Source: Stenotrophomonas sp. UBA2302 (GTDB taxonomy: Bacteria > Pseudomonadota > Gammaproteobacteria > Xanthomonadales > Xanthomonadaceae). From it: DNA of 5,799 nt. The stretch spans positions 195 through 5,993 of the forward strand of contig DDVW01000058.1 in assembly GCA_002345545.1 (NCBI GenBank), given 5' to 3'. The notes under the pieces were generated by a model. The model was not told the DNA's origin and did no database searches. It worked only from the letters and a program-made list of their open reading frames with translations. The position numbers were made by a program, and so were the translations under genes. Shown here one piece after another: positions 1-5,799 of this stretch. The first letter of the stretch is position 1; each line of letters begins with the position of its first letter.

Positions 1-22
1 GGCGGCCTGATGCGGGAGTCGT

Positions 23-56
23 GATTATCCGCCTGTCGTCATGACAGGGGGTAATC
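23..56 (-). terminator. Long hairpin just after the topA stop, probable transcript end
   Basis: Positions 23-37 and 43-56 are complementary and form a 14-bp stem, with a single bulged G at 31, one G-U type pair (28/51) and a five-base loop (38-42). The stem lies four bases past the topA stop codon on the minus strand. That position fits a transcription terminator or a 3' end-protecting structure. No U-run follows it on the minus strand, so it is not a textbook Rho-independent terminator. The structure is directly visible; its function is inferred from position. Bases 1-22 beyond it hold nothing I recognise. Confidence 0.55.
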
Positions 57-60
57 GTCC

Positions 61-2571
61 TCAGAACGGCGGGGCGTCGTCGGCACCGGCCTTGGTCACC
101 GCCTTTTTGGCGACGGTTTTCTTGGTGGCGGCCTTCTTGGCCGTGGTCTTTTTCGCCGCAGCCTTCTTGGTCGCGGCCTTCTTTGCCGGAGCCTTCTTGG
201 CAGCCGCCTTCTTCGGCGCGGCTTCCTTCTTCACCGCGGCCTTCTTGGTGGCGGCCTTCTTGGCGCCGAAGCCTTTGCGTACCGGCTTGCCGGTTTCTTC
301 CATCAGCTGCTGCACCTCGGCCAGGGTCAGCGAGGCCGGCTCGCGGTCCTTGGGGATCTTGCCGTTGAGCTTGCCGTCGCTGATGTACGGACCGAAGCGG
401 CCGTTCAGCACCTGGATGTCCGAGCCTTCGAACTCCTTGATGATGCGGTTGCGCGCGATCTCTTCCTTCTCCTCGATCAGGAAGATGGCGCGGGCCAGGT
501 CGATCTTGTACGGATCGTCCTCCTTCTTCAGCGAGGCGTAGGTGCTGCCGCGCTTGGCGAACGGGCCGAAGCGGCCGATGCCCACGCTGACCTCTTCGCC
601 GTTGGCATCGGCGCCGAGCTTGCGTGGCATGTCGAACAGCTTCAGCGCGTCTTCCAGCGAGATCGAATAGATGCTCTGGCCCGGCTGCAGCGAGGCGAAC
701 TTGGGCTTGTCCTCGTCATCGACGGTGCCGATCTGCACCATCGGCCCGAAGCGGCCGATACGTGCGCTGACTTCCTTGCCGCTGGCCGGATCGGTACCCA
801 GCACGCGCGCGCTGCCGGCGTCGGTGCGGTCCAGCGATTCGCTCTTGTCGCTGACCAGTTCCTTGAACGGGCCCCAGAAGCGCTCCATCAGCGGCACCCA
901 CTCCTCCTCGCCGCGCGACACCGCATCCAGCTCGTCCTCGAGCTTGGCGGTGAAGTCGTAGTCGACGTAGCGGGTGAAGTGGCTGGACAGGAACTTGCTG
1001 ACCGCACGGCCGACGTCGGTCGGCTTGAAGCTGCGGCCTTCCATCTCGGTGTACTTGCGGAACAGCAGGGTCTGGATGATCGAGGCGTAGGTCGACGGAC
1101 GGCCGATGCCGTATTCCTCCAGCGCCTTGACCAGCGCCGCTTCGGTGAAGCGCGGCGGTGGCTGGGTGAAGTGCTGGTCGGCGCTGATGCGGTCCAGCGG
1201 GATGCGGTCGCCGGTCTTCATCGCCGGCAGCTTGCGGCCTTCGTCCTCGTCCTCGGCGTTCTTGCTGTCCTTGCCTTCCTCGTACACGGCCAGGAAACCG
1301 GGCACGACCACGGTGGTGCCGCTGGCGCGGAACACGTGCTCGCTGCCGGCGGCCAGGTCGACGCTGACGGTGTTCAGGGTGGCCGGGATCATCTGGCTGG
1401 CGACGGCGCGCTTCCAGATCAGCTCGTAGAGCTTGCGCTCGTCGTCGGTCAGGTACTTGCCGACCTGCGCCGGGGTGCGCAGCGCCGAGGTCGGACGCAC
1501 CGCTTCGTGCGCTTCCTGGGCGTTCTTGGATTTGGTGGTGTAGACGTTGGGCTTGTCCGGCAGCGCGCCGGTGCCGTAGTCGCGGGCGATCACGTCGCGG
1601 ATTTCGACCAGCGCGTCCTGCGACAGGCTCACCGAGTCGGTACGCATGTACGAGATCAGGCCGACCGTGCCCTCATCGCCGATGGCCACGCCTTCATACA
1701 ACTTCTGCGCCACCTGCATGGTCTTGCGGGTGGTGAAGCCGAGCTTGCGCGAGGCTTCCTGCTGCAGCGTGGAGGTGGTGAACGGCGCAGCCGGGCGGCG
1801 CTTGCGCTCCTTGCTGGCCACGTCGGTGACATGCAGCGCGCCCTGCGCGGCCTGCTGGATGCGCAGCCGTGCGGCCTCGGCGGTGTCGCCGTCGGTGACG
1901 GTGAACTGCTCGAACTTCTGCCCGTCCAGCTTGATCAGGCGGGCGTTGAAGTGCTGCGACGGGTGCGCACAGGCGGCCTCGATGGACCAGTACTCGCGGG
2001 CGATGAAGGCTTCGATCTCCTCCTCGCGCTCGACGATCATGCGCAGCGCCGGGCTCTGCACGCGGCCGGCGGACAGGCCGCGCTGGACCTTGCGCCACAG
2101 CACCGGCGACAGGTTGAAGCCGACCAGGTAATCCAGTGCGCGGCGCGCCTGCTGCGCATCGACCAGATCGCTGGCAATGGCACGCGGCTGGGTCATCGCC
2201 TCCTTGATCGCACGCGGGGTGATCTCGGTGAACACCACGCGCTGCATCGGCTTGCCCTCGGCCAGCCCGCGTTCTTTCAGGATCTCGGCGATATGCCAGC
2301 TGATCGCCTCACCCTCGCGGTCCGGGTCGGTCGCCAGGAAGATGTCGTCGGCTCCCTTGGCGGCCTTGGCGATGGCTTCCACGTGCTTCTGGTTCCTTTC
2401 GATCAGGTCGTAGCGCATCGCGAAGGCGTTGTCCGGATCGACCGCGCCCTCCTTGGGGACCAGATCGCGCACATGCCCATACGAGGCCAGGACCGTGAAA
2501 TCCTTGCCGAGGTATTTATTGATCGTCTTGGCCTTGGCCGGCGATTCGACGATGAGCAGGTGCTTGGGCAT
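61..2571 (-). CDS. topA: DNA topoisomerase I (type IA), zinc-ribbon-free with lysine-rich C-terminal tail
   Basis: Type IA topoisomerase, 836 aa; relaxes negatively supercoiled DNA through a transient 5'-phosphotyrosine break in one strand, acting on the nucleoid. Seen: N-terminal TOPRIM domain (about 1-145) opening with LLIVESPAKAKTINKYLG, giving the metal/acid residue E9 and the acidic triad D82, D84, E86 in ATDPDREGE. The catalytic tyrosine is Y308 in GLISYMRTDS, with R310 two residues on (E. coli Y319 and R321). EYGIGRPSTYASII (486-499) is another family hallmark. The C-terminal part has three GRFGP repeats (606-610, 666-670, 724-728) and then a KKAAx-rich tail (771-827). There is a single cysteine, C201, so none of the four-cysteine zinc ribbons of E. 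coli TopA (865 aa) is present. The ATG start is fixed by the conserved N-terminus, although no good Shine-Dalgarno precedes it. It is last in the gene row, after a 193-base gap, and may have its own promoter. Confidence 0.98.
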   Translation of the reverse strand: MPKHLLIVESPAKAKTINKYLGKDFTVLASYGHVRDLVPKEGAVDPDNAFAMRYDLIERNQKHVEAIAKAAKGADDIFLATDPDREGEAISWHIAEILKERGLAEGKPMQRVVFTEITPRAIKEAMTQPRAIASDLVDAQQARRALDYLVGFNLSPVLWRKVQRGLSAGRVQSPALRMIVEREEEIEAFIAREYWSIEAACAHPSQHFNARLIKLDGQKFEQFTVTDGDTAEAARLRIQQAAQGALHVTDVASKERKRRPAAPFTTSTLQQEASRKLGFTTRKTMQVAQKLYEGVAIGDEGTVGLISYMRTDSVSLSQDALVEIRDVIARDYGTGALPDKPNVYTTKSKNAQEAHEAVRPTSALRTPAQVGKYLTDDERKLYELIWKRAVASQMIPATLNTVSVDLAAGSEHVFRASGTTVVVPGFLAVYEEGKDSKNAEDEDEGRKLPAMKTGDRIPLDRISADQHFTQPPPRFTEAALVKALEEYGIGRPSTYASIIQTLLFRKYTEMEGRSFKPTDVGRAVSKFLSSHFTRYVDYDFTAKLEDELDAVSRGEEEWVPLMERFWGPFKELVSDKSESLDRTDAGSARVLGTDPASGKEVSARIGRFGPMVQIGTVDDEDKPKFASLQPGQSIYSISLEDALKLFDMPRKLGADANGEEVSVGIGRFGPFAKRGSTYASLKKEDDPYKIDLARAIFLIEEKEEIARNRIIKEFEGSDIQVLNGRFGPYISDGKLNGKIPKDREPASLTLAEVQQLMEETGKPVRKGFGAKKAATKKAAVKKEAAPKKAAAKKAPAKKAATKKAAAKKTTAKKAATKKTVAKKAVTKAGADDAPPF
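91..261 (-). repeat. 15-bp coding repeat for the KKAAx lysine tail of TopA
   Basis: The 3' end of topA is a degenerate tandem repeat, seen on the plus strand as recurring gccttcttgg units. It encodes eleven Lys-Lys pairs (residues 771-823) spaced five residues apart, except for one six-residue step at 781-787 where KKEAAP interrupts. A last single lysine is K827. The unit is 15 bp with one 18-bp step. The peptide resembles histone H1-like tails. Lysine-rich C-terminal tails are known from zinc-ribbon-less topoisomerases I such as the mycobacterial enzyme, where they bind DNA and aid processivity; the same role here is inferred. Repeat number may vary between strains. Confidence 0.85.
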
Positions 2572-2668
2572 GTCAGTTGGGTTCTTGCGGGAGAGGGCGG
2601 AGCCTGTGGGGCCGCTAGGGTGGCGTAATCGCCGGAGTTAGTGAAGCGATATGGCCGTTCTAGATGGA

Positions 2669-2699
2669 CTGACGCCCGGGCAGGTGCCCGGGCGTTCAG
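2669..2699. terminator. GC-rich inverted repeat upstream of topA; orientation unresolved
   Basis: Left arm 2669-2682 (ctgacgcccgggca) pairs with right arm 2685-2699, with one extra T in the right arm. The central bases would open to a small loop. This is by far the strongest stem in the 193-base gap between the GYF-RDD gene and topA. On the plus strand it is followed directly by a pyrimidine-rich run, ctttcttcctt, the pattern of an intrinsic terminator for plus-strand transcripts. On the minus strand, the direction of all genes here, no U-run follows. It could end transcripts of the upstream genes by another route, block antisense transcription entering from topA, or be a leader structure of the topA mRNA. 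Confidence 0.5.
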
Positions 2700-2715
2700 C
2701 TTTCTTCCTTATTAG

Positions 2716-2744
2716 AGGAATCATGCCGGGCCGGTCGCTGTCAA
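2716..2744 (-). promoter_or_regulatory. Weak candidate topA promoter with a consensus -35 box
   Basis: Reading the minus strand, TTGACA, a perfect sigma-70 type -35 hexamer, occupies 2744-2739, about 20 bases past the stop of the GYF-RDD gene. At 17-base spacing the -10 position (2721-2716) reads ATTCCT, a poor match. If used, it would give topA a leader of roughly 130 bases containing the inverted repeat at 2669-2699. A second, weaker candidate nearer topA is TTCACT (2645-2640) with CACCCT (2622-2617), also 17 bases apart. Both are guesses from sequence; only the 193-base gap itself argues that topA is transcribed separately. Confidence 0.25.
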
Positions 2745-2764
2745 GCATGGCCGCGGCACGGGGG

Positions 2765-3685
2765 TCAATTGAACTGGCTGGCAGCGATGCCGATCACGGC
2801 CAGCATGGCGAAGATACCGACCGCCAGCAGCAGGCCGAAAATCGACAGGATCACGATGGTCACGGTGCCCAGGCCGCGCTGCTGCCACTCCGGATGCTCG
2901 GTGAAGGCCCATTTGTCGACCACCAGGGTGTCGCAGAGCATGTCGTGCAGGCCCTGCTTGCGCTCGGTGAAGGCGGCCATCACAAAGCCGATGCACAGGA
3001 TCAGGCCGCTGAGCATGGCGGCGAAGTAACGGCCGATGCCGCGGGCGATGCTGATCCGCGCGCCATCGGTGCGCACCACCTTGATGCCCACCGCCATCTT
3101 GCCCAGCGTGGCCTTGCCTGTGGAGGCGTGGAAGCCGGCGTAGTAGGCGGCCGACAGGGCGATGGACAGCAGGTTGGTCAGCAGCTGGATCATGATGAAA
3201 CCGGCGCCCATCGCGTCGCTGCCGCCACCGATGCCGGCCATGCCCAGACCCAGCGCCATGCCGATGACCATGGCGACCACGCCGCCGACCAGGCCCACGA
3301 TCAGGCTGTCGATGCAGTAGGCGGCCACGCGCTTCCAGAAGCCGGCATAGACCACTTCACCGCCATGGATCACGCCATCACCGCCCAGCGTGGTGCTGGC
3401 CGGTGCGGTGTACGGCGAATGCGGCTCGGCCGTGGCGGTACCGGCAACGGCGGTGCCGTTCTCGATGGCGACGTAATCCGCGCGCAGGTCGATGCCGGGA
3501 TTGGCCTTTTCGACCAGCTGCAGCTCCTCGGTCACCGTCGACAGTGCCTGCCACTGCTGCATGCCTTCACGCCAGACCAGCGTGGACAGGTCCAGTTCGT
3601 TCTGGCGGAATTTGCCGCGCAAGGTGTCGGCATCAACCGGCCCGTGCCGTTCGCGCTGGGCATCGGCGTAGTACCACTGACTCAT
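2765..3685 (-). CDS. GYF_2 (DUF4339) domain - RDD family membrane protein
   Basis: Predicted inner-membrane protein of 306 aa; no function is established for this family combination. The N-terminal GYF_2 domain (about 3-50) shows WYYA (4-7), GP (15-16), LVWREG (36-41) and WQAL (45-48). A 60-residue linker follows. The RDD domain (about 113-256) has its arginine R119, first aspartate D126 in the first helix, GKATLGKMAVGIKVV (190-204), and the closing LHDMLCDTLVV (246-256). Hydrophobic segments lie at about 125-149, 161-184, 220-239 and 272-302; the last is beyond the normal three-helix RDD core. Two adjacent ATGs are available. The second (3685) is chosen because GGGGA at 3695-3691 sits five bases before it but only two before the first (3688). 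It lies 30 bases downstream of the GYF-pilin gene and probably shares its transcript. RDD proteins have been linked to transport or ion handling; that is not shown here. Confidence 0.9.
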   Translation of the reverse strand: MSQWYYADAQRERHGPVDADTLRGKFRQNELDLSTLVWREGMQQWQALSTVTEELQLVEKANPGIDLRADYVAIENGTAVAGTATAEPHSPYTAPASTTLGGDGVIHGGEVVYAGFWKRVAAYCIDSLIVGLVGGVVAMVIGMALGLGMAGIGGGSDAMGAGFIMIQLLTNLLSIALSAAYYAGFHASTGKATLGKMAVGIKVVRTDGARISIARGIGRYFAAMLSGLILCIGFVMAAFTERKQGLHDMLCDTLVVDKWAFTEHPEWQQRGLGTVTIVILSIFGLLLAVGIFAMLAVIGIAASQFN

Positions 3686-3715
3686 CATGTTCCCCGTGTA
3701 TATGAATGAAGTGTT

Positions 3716-4423
3716 TCAACCGCGGCAGTTTACCGGTAGGAAGCGGTCATCCACCTCTGAACTGCATTCCCAGTGGCCGGTATCGGCATCGTAGTCGAGC
3801 CGGAGGTGCTTGCCGTCCAGCCGGGGAGTGCCCGGTGCCGCAAGGCGTGCCTCCAGCCCGCAGTGGCCGTTGTCAACGCGGCCGACATGGAGGCTGGCGA
3901 TGCCCATGCCGGCATAGTCTTCCGGTGCATTGAAGCCTTCATCACCATTGACCGGGCAGCGCTGGTGCTGCTGCACGAATTCGACGACCTGGGTCTTCAG
4001 CGGCTGCAGCTGGCTATGGGCCATGCCGGTTCTGGAGCGCAGGGTGTACTCCTGATAGGCCGGCAGGGCGATGGCGGCAAGTATCGCCAGGATGCCGATC
4101 AGGATCACACCGGCAATCGCCGCGACGATGATGGCGATGACGCAACCGGACAGGCGGGGCTTGTCCGCTGGCGTGCTGCCGTGATGCACATGCTGTACCG
4201 GGGGTGGCAGCGGCGGCGTGGAGGGCGGGGTGCTGGAGCCGGCCTCCACCGGCAGGCCCAGCTCGCCGGCGTAATCGCGCAGTGGTTGCCAGCCCGGGGC
4301 GCCTTCACGCCAGATCAGGGTGCCGCCATCGATGTGGCCGGCGCGGTAAAGCGCGAGGATGTCGGCCGTTGCCAGCGGGCCCTGCCGCTGGCCGTCGCCG
4401 GCGGCGTAAAACCATGGGGTCAC
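3716..4423 (-). CDS. GYF_2 (DUF4339) domain fused to a type IV pilin-like membrane module
   Basis: Hypothetical protein of 235 aa with an unusual domain order. Residues 3-50 form a GYF_2 domain (WFYA 4-7, GP 15-16, LIWREG 36-41, WQPL 45-48) that aligns without gaps to the next gene's N-terminus. A proline-rich linker (65-75) and a small histidine cluster (78-81) follow. A hydrophobic helix (about 93-120) ends in AIALPAYQEYTLRSR (116-130), the signature helix end of type IV pilins. The following head has C156, C188, C220 and C233; the WEC...LPVNC ending looks like the C-terminal disulfide loop of PilA-like pilins. The usual prepilin cleavage motif (G then FTLIE) and Glu5 are absent, so I infer an uncleaved protein with the GYF domain in the cytoplasm and the head in the periplasm. 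The start is GTG, set by AAGGA (4435-4431) seven bases upstream; the nearby ATG is out of frame. It follows smg by 36 bases. Confidence 0.9.
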   Translation of the reverse strand: MTPWFYAAGDGQRQGPLATADILALYRAGHIDGGTLIWREGAPGWQPLRDYAGELGLPVEAGSSTPPSTPPLPPPVQHVHHGSTPADKPRLSGCVIAIIVAAIAGVILIGILAILAAIALPAYQEYTLRSRTGMAHSQLQPLKTQVVEFVQQHQRCPVNGDEGFNAPEDYAGMGIASLHVGRVDNGHCGLEARLAAPGTPRLDGKHLRLDYDADTGHWECSSEVDDRFLPVNCRG

Positions 4424-4430
4424 GTTGATT

Positions 4431-4435
4431 TCCTT
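4431..4435 (-). promoter_or_regulatory. Ribosome binding site that fixes the GTG start of the GYF-pilin gene
   Basis: On the minus strand AAGGA (within AAGGAAA) lies seven bases before the GTG at 4423-4421. The only close ATG (4415-4413) is in another frame. This site therefore decides the otherwise ambiguous start and places the whole GYF_2 domain, beginning MTPWFYA, inside the protein. Confidence 0.75.
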
Positions 4436-4459
4436 GTGCGTCCCTGCATGCCGGAAGCG

Positions 4460-4933
4460 TCAGTGCAGGGGTTCGGGCTCGTCGATGAACATCTGCGTTT
4501 CCATCCAGGCGTAGGCCGCCTCGGCCCCCGGCTGGTTGAACAGCACCATCAGTACCACCCACTTCAGGTCTTCCAGGTCCAGTTCGTCCTGGTCCAGCGC
4601 CATGGCACGGTCCAGGACCAGTTCGCGCTGGTCGGCATCCAGGATCCGCTGCTGTTCCAGGAACAGCAAGAAGCCACGGCAGTCCATGTCGAGCTTGTCC
4701 AGCTCGGGGCCGTGGAACACACGGACGGGGCCGTCGATGTGCGGGCGGGCGACGGCCGGGCGCTGTTCAGCCAGCGCGTCGAGCCAGTCGAACGCCTTGT
4801 TGATCTCGGTGGGACTGAAACCGGCCTGGATCAGGCCGTTCTGCAGCGAATCGCGGTCCCGGATGAGGTCGGCATCCTCACTGAAATAGTGTTCAAACAG
4901 GTACAGCAGGACGTCCAGGATGCTCTCTTTCAT
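4460..4933 (-). CDS. smg: Smg family protein (DUF494), function unknown
   Basis: A 157-aa protein, exactly the length of E. coli Smg, recognised by its start [16 protein letters not shown], the [14 protein letters not shown] segment (41-54), [14 protein letters not shown] (86-99), and the acidic region ending in [18 protein letters not shown] (119-136). It is soluble and rich in acidic and leucine residues, with no signal peptide. The biochemical role of the family is not established; its link with dprA and topoisomerase-related genes is widely conserved. The ATG at 4933 is chosen because GAGG (4941-4938) precedes it by four bases and it matches the family N-terminus. The reading frame stays open far upstream (to about 5617), but that stretch lies antiphase within dprA and is not part of the gene. 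The gene starts 44 bases after dprA and is likely cotranscribed with it. Confidence 0.96.
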   Translation of the reverse strand: MKESILDVLLYLFEHYFSEDADLIRDRDSLQNGLIQAGFSPTEINKAFDWLDALAEQRPAVARPHIDGPVRVFHGPELDKLDMDCRGFLLFLEQQRILDADQRELVLDRAMALDQDELDLEDLKWVVLMVLFNQPGAEAAYAWMETQMFIDEPEPLH

Positions 4934-4946
4934 TGCCCCTCGGCCT

Positions 4947-4959
4947 GCGCCAATGGCGC
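4947..4959. repeat. Small GC-rich inverted repeat between dprA and smg
   Basis: GCGCC (4947-4951) and GGCGC (4955-4959) are separated by three bases and fill the middle of the 44-base gap between the dprA stop and the smg start. No U-run follows on the minus strand, so it is not a clear terminator. It might reduce or process the dprA-smg message, or be chance in GC-rich DNA. Confidence 0.3.
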
Positions 4960-4977
4960 TGTGGAGGTAAAGAAACT

Positions 4978-5799
4978 TCAGGTGCGAGTGTAGCGGCCGT
5001 GTGCGGACGACACTTTTCCTTCCAGTTCCATGACCAGCAGCATGGAGGACAGGCTGGCAGCCGTCAATCCAGTGCGCTCGATCAATGAATCCATACCGGT
5101 GGGGTCGTAGCCCAGGGCGTCCCACAATCTGTGGTAGTCGCCGTCCGGCAGGTCGGGTGCCGGCGCAGAATCGGCCGGCGCCCCGGTAATGGGGGCGTGC
5201 AGGCGGCTTTGCAAGGCGGCGGCCAGTTCCCCGGCCATATTGCTCACGCCCTCGAGGATGTCGGCCGGCCGGGTCACCAGGGTGGCGCCGTCGCGGATCA
5301 GCCGGTGGCAGCCGCGCGCCATCGGATTGTGCAGCGAGCCGGGCAGGGCGAAGACCTCGCGCCCGGCCTCGCTGGCCAGCCGGGCGGTGATCAGCGCACC
5401 GGAGCGCTCGGCCGCCTCGATGACGACCGTGCCCAGGGTCAGTGCCGCCAGCAGCCGGTTGCGGGCCGGGAAGTGGCCGGTCCGCGGCGGGGTGCCGGGG
5501 AGGTATTCGCTGACCACGGCGCCGTGTGCGGCCACCTGCTGTTGCAGGTCGCGGTGATGGCGCGGATAGCTGATGTCGGCGCCGGTGCCGATCACCGCGA
5601 AGGTGCTGCCGCCGCATGCCAGCGCGGCACGATGGGCGGCGGCATCGATCCCCGCGGCCAGTCCGCTGGCGATGGTCAAGCCGCTGCTGGCCAGTGCGCG
5701 GGAGAAGTCACCGGCGTGGTCGCGGCCACCGGCACTGGGTGCGCGACTGCCGACGATGGCGATCGCCGGCTGCCACAGCAGGGTGGGCTCGCCATCGAC
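4978..5799 (-). CDS. dprA: DNA processing protein DprA/Smf, 5' end cut by the window
   Basis: DprA binds incoming single-stranded DNA in the cytoplasm during natural transformation and loads RecA onto it. The visible part is 273 codons plus stop; the frame is open to the window edge, and roughly the first 100 residues (SAM-like domain and start of the Rossmann fold) are missing. Counted from the first visible codon, the Rossmann-like domain shows AIVGSRAPS (14-22), [21 protein letters not shown] (split around 40-60), [11 protein letters not shown] (108-118), [10 protein letters not shown] (133-142) and [13 protein letters not shown] (147-159). A short variable linker leads to a C-terminal winged-helix domain (about 217-272) ending GRYTR, so the three-part DprA layout is intact at this end. 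An internal TTG at 5679 could be taken for a start, but the conserved residues upstream of it show it is internal. It is the first visible gene of the dprA-smg-GYF pair row. Confidence 0.97.
   Translation of the reverse strand, partial: VDGEPTLLWQPAIAIVGSRAPSAGGRDHAGDFSRALASSGLTIASGLAAGIDAAAHRAALACGGSTFAVIGTGADISYPRHHRDLQQQVAAHGAVVSEYLPGTPPRTGHFPARNRLLAALTLGTVVIEAAERSGALITARLASEAGREVFALPGSLHNPMARGCHRLIRDGATLVTRPADILEGVSNMAGELAAALQSRLHAPITGAPADSAPAPDLPDGDYHRLWDALGYDPTGMDSLIERTGLTAASLSSMLLVMELEGKVSSAHGRYTRT

Noticed and set aside
41..541. Plus-strand open frame with a striking Ala/Phe-rich repeat that looks like a membrane protein
   Set aside because: The repeat is the reverse reading of the KKAAx lysine-tail codons of topA, so the apparent hydrophobic segments are a by-product.
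979..2628. Very long plus-strand open frame (549 codons) opposite topA
   Set aside because: It is the antisense frame of an unmistakable topoisomerase gene in GC-rich DNA; the translation is low-complexity and resembles no family I know.
2651..3709. Plus-strand open frame across the GYF-RDD gene, rich in His, Asp and Gln
   Set aside because: Antisense shadow of a gene with clear GYF_2 and RDD motifs; no recognisable domain and no good ribosome site.
3689..3715. TATACA on the minus strand just before the GYF-RDD gene as a promoter -10 box
   Set aside because: No -35 hexamer lies at a suitable distance (the nearby TTGAAA is only 11 bases away), and the 27-30 base gap fits an operon junction.
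3773..4993. Plus-strand open frame spanning the GYF-pilin gene and smg
   Set aside because: It crosses two genes well supported on the other strand, including Smg with exact family length, and shows no domain.
4934..5617. Upstream extension of the smg reading frame to 385 codons
   Set aside because: The extension is arginine- and proline-rich nonsense lying antiphase within dprA; the family N-terminus and a ribosome site place the start at 4933.
1..5799. CRISPR array, tRNA, rRNA, insertion sequence or attachment site
   Set aside because: No spaced direct repeats, cloverleaf, transposase or terminal repeats were found; the only tandem repeat is coding, in topA.

Overview
The window is high-GC bacterial DNA in which every convincing gene lies on the minus strand. 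The gene content and order (dprA, smg, two small membrane-protein genes, topA) and the protein sequences point to a gammaproteobacterium of the Xanthomonadaceae, most likely Stenotrophomonas or a close relative. That placement is an inference from protein character; no marker RNA is present.

In the direction of transcription (right to left): 5799-4978 is dprA/smf, cut off at its 5' end by the window edge. 4933-4460 is smg (DUF494 family). 4423-3716 is a GTG-started gene for a GYF_2 (DUF4339) domain joined by a proline-rich linker to a type IV pilin-like membrane helix and head. 3685-2765 is a second GYF_2 protein, this time fused to an RDD-family membrane domain. 2571-61 is topA, DNA topoisomerase I, with a lysine-rich tail instead of zinc ribbons. 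Gaps in the first four genes are 27-44 bases, so they look like one transcription unit. A 193-base gap before topA holds a strong inverted repeat and a possible promoter. A second long hairpin follows the topA stop within a few bases.

DprA protects incoming single-stranded DNA and loads RecA during transformation; TopA relaxes negative supercoils; Smg is a conserved protein of unknown role. dprA-smg next to a topoisomerase gene or a topoisomerase-type zinc-ribbon gene is a recurring neighbourhood (in E. coli: smf-smg-yrdD-tsaC). The unexpected part is the pair of GYF_2 genes between smg and topA. They share an N-terminal domain that aligns without gaps (17 of 45 residues identical by eye) but carry different membrane modules, and one is a pilin-like protein lacking the normal prepilin processing site. 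This pair is the best candidate for something undescribed. The window contains no CRISPR array, IS element, tRNA or rRNA that I can see.
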